From Hippopus hippopus (lineage: Eukaryota > Mollusca > Bivalvia > Cardiida > Cardiidae), in the NCBI GenBank assembly GCA_946811185.2, contig OX328108.1, positions 35,214,493-35,278,492 of the forward strand: a stretch of DNA of 64,000 nucleotides, read 5' to 3'. The position numbers were made by a program, and so were the translations under genes. Within the stretch, counting starts at the first letter, position 1, and the number at the start of each line of letters is the position of its first letter. The notes below the pieces were generated by a model. It worked only from the letters and a program-made list of their open reading frames with translations. It was not told the origin of the DNA and did not search any database. Below, piece after piece: positions 61,301 to 64,000 of the stretch.

Positions 61301-62404
61301 AAGTGTTACAGGTTGGTATTACCGAGATGTTATACTAAAAAAGGTCAAGAAATATTATCTTAAACGATGCCCTGTGTCAGGATTTAGGCATGTTCGTCTA
61401 CTTCATGATAATGCTCCATCACATACATCTGAGCTTGTGAAGCAATTTTTGAAGTTGGAGAAGGTTACCGTCTTGCCACACCCACCATACTCTCCAGATC
61501 TAGCCCAATGCGACTTTTTCCATTTTCCAAAACTTAAAAAGTTCTTATCTGGTCGTCGTTACAAGTCCCGACAAGCCCTTGGCTCAGCCATCAGTCAGTG
61601 CCTCAGAGGTCTACTAAATCAGCGTACCGTGACGCATTTCAGAAATGGATTCAGAGATTGAAATTAAGTATTTCAAACTGCGGAGAATACTTTGAAGGGA
61701 TGTAATGTTCATTTCACTATTTGAGTCGAATGCTTTTGAGATATCGTACAATACACATTACATATCAAACAACCCTTGTATATTATATATGGGTCAAATC
61801 AAGGTTTTGTTTTCCTTGCGATGAGAGGAAAAGATTGTGGGAAAAGGAGAAAATGATAGCTACTAGCATTTTCTCCTTTTCCTACGTTTTCAAAAGACTT
61901 CTCCTGCAGGGTCGTTAAAACTCGGGATTGTATGTTAAAGAGTTAACTAGCATAGTTTGGATATCCAGCACTTTCTACTTTTAGACAATACTAGTATTTT
62001 CTGCCCTTTCAAAGAGGAATCCCACAAGCTTAGACACATCCCATTCATCCTCTGAAAGATTTCATGCTTTCATTTTGGACATTTTTAATATTTTGTTGAC
62101 AGGTAAAGACTAAAACTAGAAGTACCAAGCGTAGTATTTGGTTTGACCAAGATGGTTAGCAAACAACTTTACCAGAATGTTTACTGTCCGCTGCAAAAAT
62201 ATCCAAGCCTCGTCTGTTTCTGCCTATTTGCCCAGCCCAAAACTTTTCCACATCTCCTCTTGTTCGTAACACACCTTTACGCTGTAGTTCGTCTGCTAAA
62301 CGTGTGGTTTTGCATAGCTTAGACTCTGGAAGCGTCTTTAGATAAGATCTATCATGAATGAAATGATGTCTTGGACCCCTGTGTAGTCGTAACTTTTTTC
62401 TTTC
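58368..62404 (-). CDS. Last two exons of an unrecognised gene
   Basis: Exon 62,404-62,173 follows a TTTGTCAG acceptor, is open for 77 codons and ends at CTG|GTAAAG in phase 1. Exon 58,525-58,368 follows CTTTGTTTCAG, enters in the matching phase and ends at TAA. Joined, they encode about 129 residues. The first exon is basic and well composed (LRLHRGPRHHFIHDRSYLKT, then LADELQRKGVLRTRGDVEKF, then IGRNRRGLDIF). The second begins NYPNQWMGSQNPEI and ends in a lysine/arginine cluster (KKRKKKR) that could be a nuclear signal. I do not recognise the family. Upstream exons were not found before the window end. The 3.6-kb intron carries MITE-A copies and a mariner. Confidence 0.7.
58735..59138. mobile_element. 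Two adjoining MITE-A copies sharing a TTAA
   Basis: 58,735-58,902 (right part missing) and 58,899-59,138 (complete, cores near 58,825 and 58,990). The shared TTAA at 58,899 suggests the second inserted into, or next to, the first. Confidence 0.78.
59140..60000. other. Intron with nothing recognised
   Basis: AT-rich intronic DNA. One short (ATCG)n phrase at 59,695-59,706. No hairpins or coding signals. Confidence 0.4.
60005..60225. repeat. MITE-A, diverged
   Basis: GGACTACAAAATTTTAAAGT at the left, worn core (AAATGATTGTTTCCTGCATT) near 60,130. Confidence 0.6.
60379..61946. mobile_element. MITE-A split by a mariner insertion
   Basis: MITE-A begins TTAAGTCTTTACCAGATGCA (60,379) and stops at 60,450. 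It resumes at 61,779, has its core near 61,865 and ends AAAGAGTTAA (61,946). Without the mariner it is about 240 bp, the family's full length. Confidence 0.85.
60451..61778 (+). mobile_element. Mariner element with nearly intact transposase
   Basis: Terminal inverted repeats of 30 bp (60,451-60,480, starting CAAGGGCTGTTCGATATG; and 61,749-61,778) differ at two positions, with TA duplications outside. Length 1,328 bp. The transposase starts at ATG 60,643 and would end at 61,661, about 340 residues as usual. It has an N-terminal helix-turn-helix region, then VTGDKTWVHYF (first Asp), LLHDNAPSHTS (second Asp) and PHPPYSPDLAQCDFF (third Asp). The spacing between the last two catalytic residues is 34, so it is a DD34D mariner. 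Two lesions disable it: a one-base loss in the G run at 60,741-60,746, and an in-frame TGA at 61,044-61,046 that looks like a CGA-to-TGA change. Confidence 0.95.
61970..62112. repeat. MITE-A right part
   Basis: TTTCTGCCCTTTCAAAGAGG to TTTTGTTGACAGGTAAAGAC. It ends about 60 bp before the exon at 62,173. Confidence 0.6.
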
Positions 62405-62528
62405 CTGACAAAAAAAAACAACAACATAAACACTTTTCGGATTCTAAAACAGGCAGCAAAATTTTAAACCTACCAGGTATCTAAATTCAAATCATTTGCA
62501 GGTTAGATGATGCTCAAGATTCATGTAT

Positions 62529-62841
62529 GAGTGGCACTCTGGGCAAAGGGGGTTTAATACATCTTTGGATGCATTATGCCTAGCAAGACATCACATAATC
62601 ATGGATACATAAATCTATTTTGTTTGACAATAAACTGGTCCTTTGACATGCAGAAAATTTACAAAAGGTAAAAGGTTTCTACAAAATCCACTAGACTGAA
62701 CAATGAGGCAGACTGGTCCTATGACATGCAGGAAATTAACAAGAAGCAAATAGTTTCAACCCATCATGTCAGCCTTTGTAGGATCAATACCGTACTTTTT
62801 GGAGATGCATTAAATCCTCTTTTTACAGAGCAAGGCTCATA
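62529..62841. mobile_element. MITE-B with internal duplication
   Basis: GAGTGGCACTCTGGGCAAAG at the left, TTTACAGAGCAAGGCTCATA at the right. The block ACTGGTCCT.TGACATGCAG occurs twice (62,635 and 62,712). The hairpin is worn. Confidence 0.7.
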
Positions 62842-63339
62842 TAGTATTAACTATTTATCTTTGAAAGGGTAGAAAACAGCACAGGAATGATCATGAAGGA
62901 GAAAAGCAGCTGAAATATGATTTTGAAATCCTTAGAGATCTATTTAGAATTTAGTAATTGATAATCTTCCTCACATTATTCTCTTATCTTCGATAAACAA
63001 TGTTTTGTGTCTTTGAGTTTTTCTTAACTCTTTACCAAACGACAAAATTTTGGACTAGTCCAAATTATAAGAATTTGCAGACAACAATGCCTCTTTTCCA
63101 GACTGTCAAAGGGATCACACTTAAGTTTTGTAAGAGGGTTCAGGAGACCTCTTGTAAGAAAATTTTTGAGTTTAAGGCATCTGTAAACGCCCTTCTAAAG
63201 CAATTTTGAGGCAAAAATTTGCATGTGATACTCAATTAATTTTAGGGAAGAAGGAAAAATTGAAAAACTGATATTTCCCACAAAAGACAGCTGCCAACGG
63301 CCTTGATATGACCAAGGTATCATCTCATTTAATGGGTTT

Positions 63340-63620
63340 AATCATCATTTGTGTGTTTGGTATGTAGTAAAATTTGTTTCAAGCAGTGCTTCATTAGTAT
63401 TACAGCAGCAAGTGCACCTTTCCATGGCTTTTTTGAAAGTTTGTTTCCAATTACTCATACACCATTCTCTCCTTTTCCCCCCGACTTGCTTCAAAAGATC
63501 ACTGAAACAATGATTAGGGTGACAGAAAGTCCTTTTATAATGAAGAAAGCACCAGTCCTGTATCAGCGTTTGGCAAGGATGGGATTCGAAATTTTAACTC
63601 TTTGCTAACTAGATCTGTAC
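63340..63620 (-). repeat. SINE-1 copy, strongly diverged
   Basis: Plus strand AGCAGCAAGTGCACCTTTCC, then CACTGAAACAATGATTAGGG and GGGATTCGAAATTTTAAC (B-box remnant). Same order as SINE-1 on the minus strand. Confidence 0.6.
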
Positions 63621-64000
63621 CTTATCGAGCCTCGAAAATGCACCATAACTTGCCTTTGGCACAGAAAAGATGAACTTAGGACTTCCTCAATGAATACCAC
63701 AGCTCTCGCAGCACTTTGAGTATTTTGAAGGCCATGACCGTTTCGTCATGATTACGCCCTGTTGTTTTTAACAAGAGAATGTTTTGAGCGTGGACAAATA
63801 GGTAATGTAAAGTGCCCTAAAGTCGTCAGAATTTAGCACTTATGCAGTGTTCACGCACTTAGCTGTCGATGGACTGGTTCCCTGCTTCGGATGTATTAAA
63901 GCTGACTTCCTCCCGGTGATTTTGATGTATAAATCAATGTGATACAGCGAAAAACACGCACGAAATTAGTGCATAAACCAGACAAGGTCACGCCGACGAC
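63621..64000. other. No feature recognised
   Basis: Right edge of the window. No gene, exon or repeat could be supported. Confidence 0.4.

Overview
The window looks like nuclear DNA of a lophotrochozoan animal, most likely a bivalve mollusc. This is inference from several signs: an AT-rich, gene-poor sequence with intron-split animal genes (BBS5, a secernin, a cholinesterase-type esterase), tRNA-derived SINEs, and a very dense load of short palindromic (MITE-like) elements. No phage, plasmid or bacterial gene organisation is visible. Most short open reading frames are chance ORFs or readings through repeats. | Genes, left to right: (1) a MULE-type transposase fragment running off the left edge on the minus strand; (2) a decayed Gypsy-type gag-pol remnant near 6.0-6.9 kb; (3) a decayed mariner at 7,782-9,105 with both terminal repeats; (4) the last four exons of the BBSome gene BBS5 on the plus strand (11,282-15,458), with three dead extra copies of one exon in the intron; (5) a three-exon minus-strand gene (24,880-18,190) for a secreted, probably membrane-anchored protein with two tandem type-B esterase domains, the first with a plausible catalytic triad and the second lacking it; (6) a five-coding-exon minus-strand secernin (41,373-34,618), complete at 414 residues; (7) an intronless plus-strand ORF of 1,086 codons (49,763-53,023) that I do not recognise; (8) the last two exons of an unrecognised minus-strand gene (62,404-58,368), whose intron holds a mariner inserted in an older MITE. 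| Everything else is mainly repeats. I name the families MITE-A to MITE-G for this report. MITE-A (about 230 bp, ends TTAACCCTTTACCA, core GCTGGTAACCAGC) occurs about 50 times, whole or partial. MITE-B (about 260 bp, GAGCCATGCTCT ends, GC-rich hairpin) occurs about 15 times. MITE-C (about 210 bp, ends TTAACCCTTAGGCTGC, core hairpin around CAGACTGCAC) occurs about 16 times. MITE-D (two hairpins) occurs twice, MITE-E (367 bp) twice in opposite orientation, MITE-F (about 400 bp) three times and MITE-G (about 930 bp) once. A, C, E, F and G are flanked by TTAA, the target of piggyBac-type transposases. The window also holds at least three kinds of tRNA-headed SINE that seem to share one 3' tail, a 60-bp minisatellite with an inverted-repeat satellite inside it (30.5-31.8 kb), and several microsatellites. 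The genes have no obvious common pathway: BBS5 is ciliary, secernin is a cytosolic Ntn-hydrolase-fold protein, and the esterase is extracellular. They are probably neighbours by chance.
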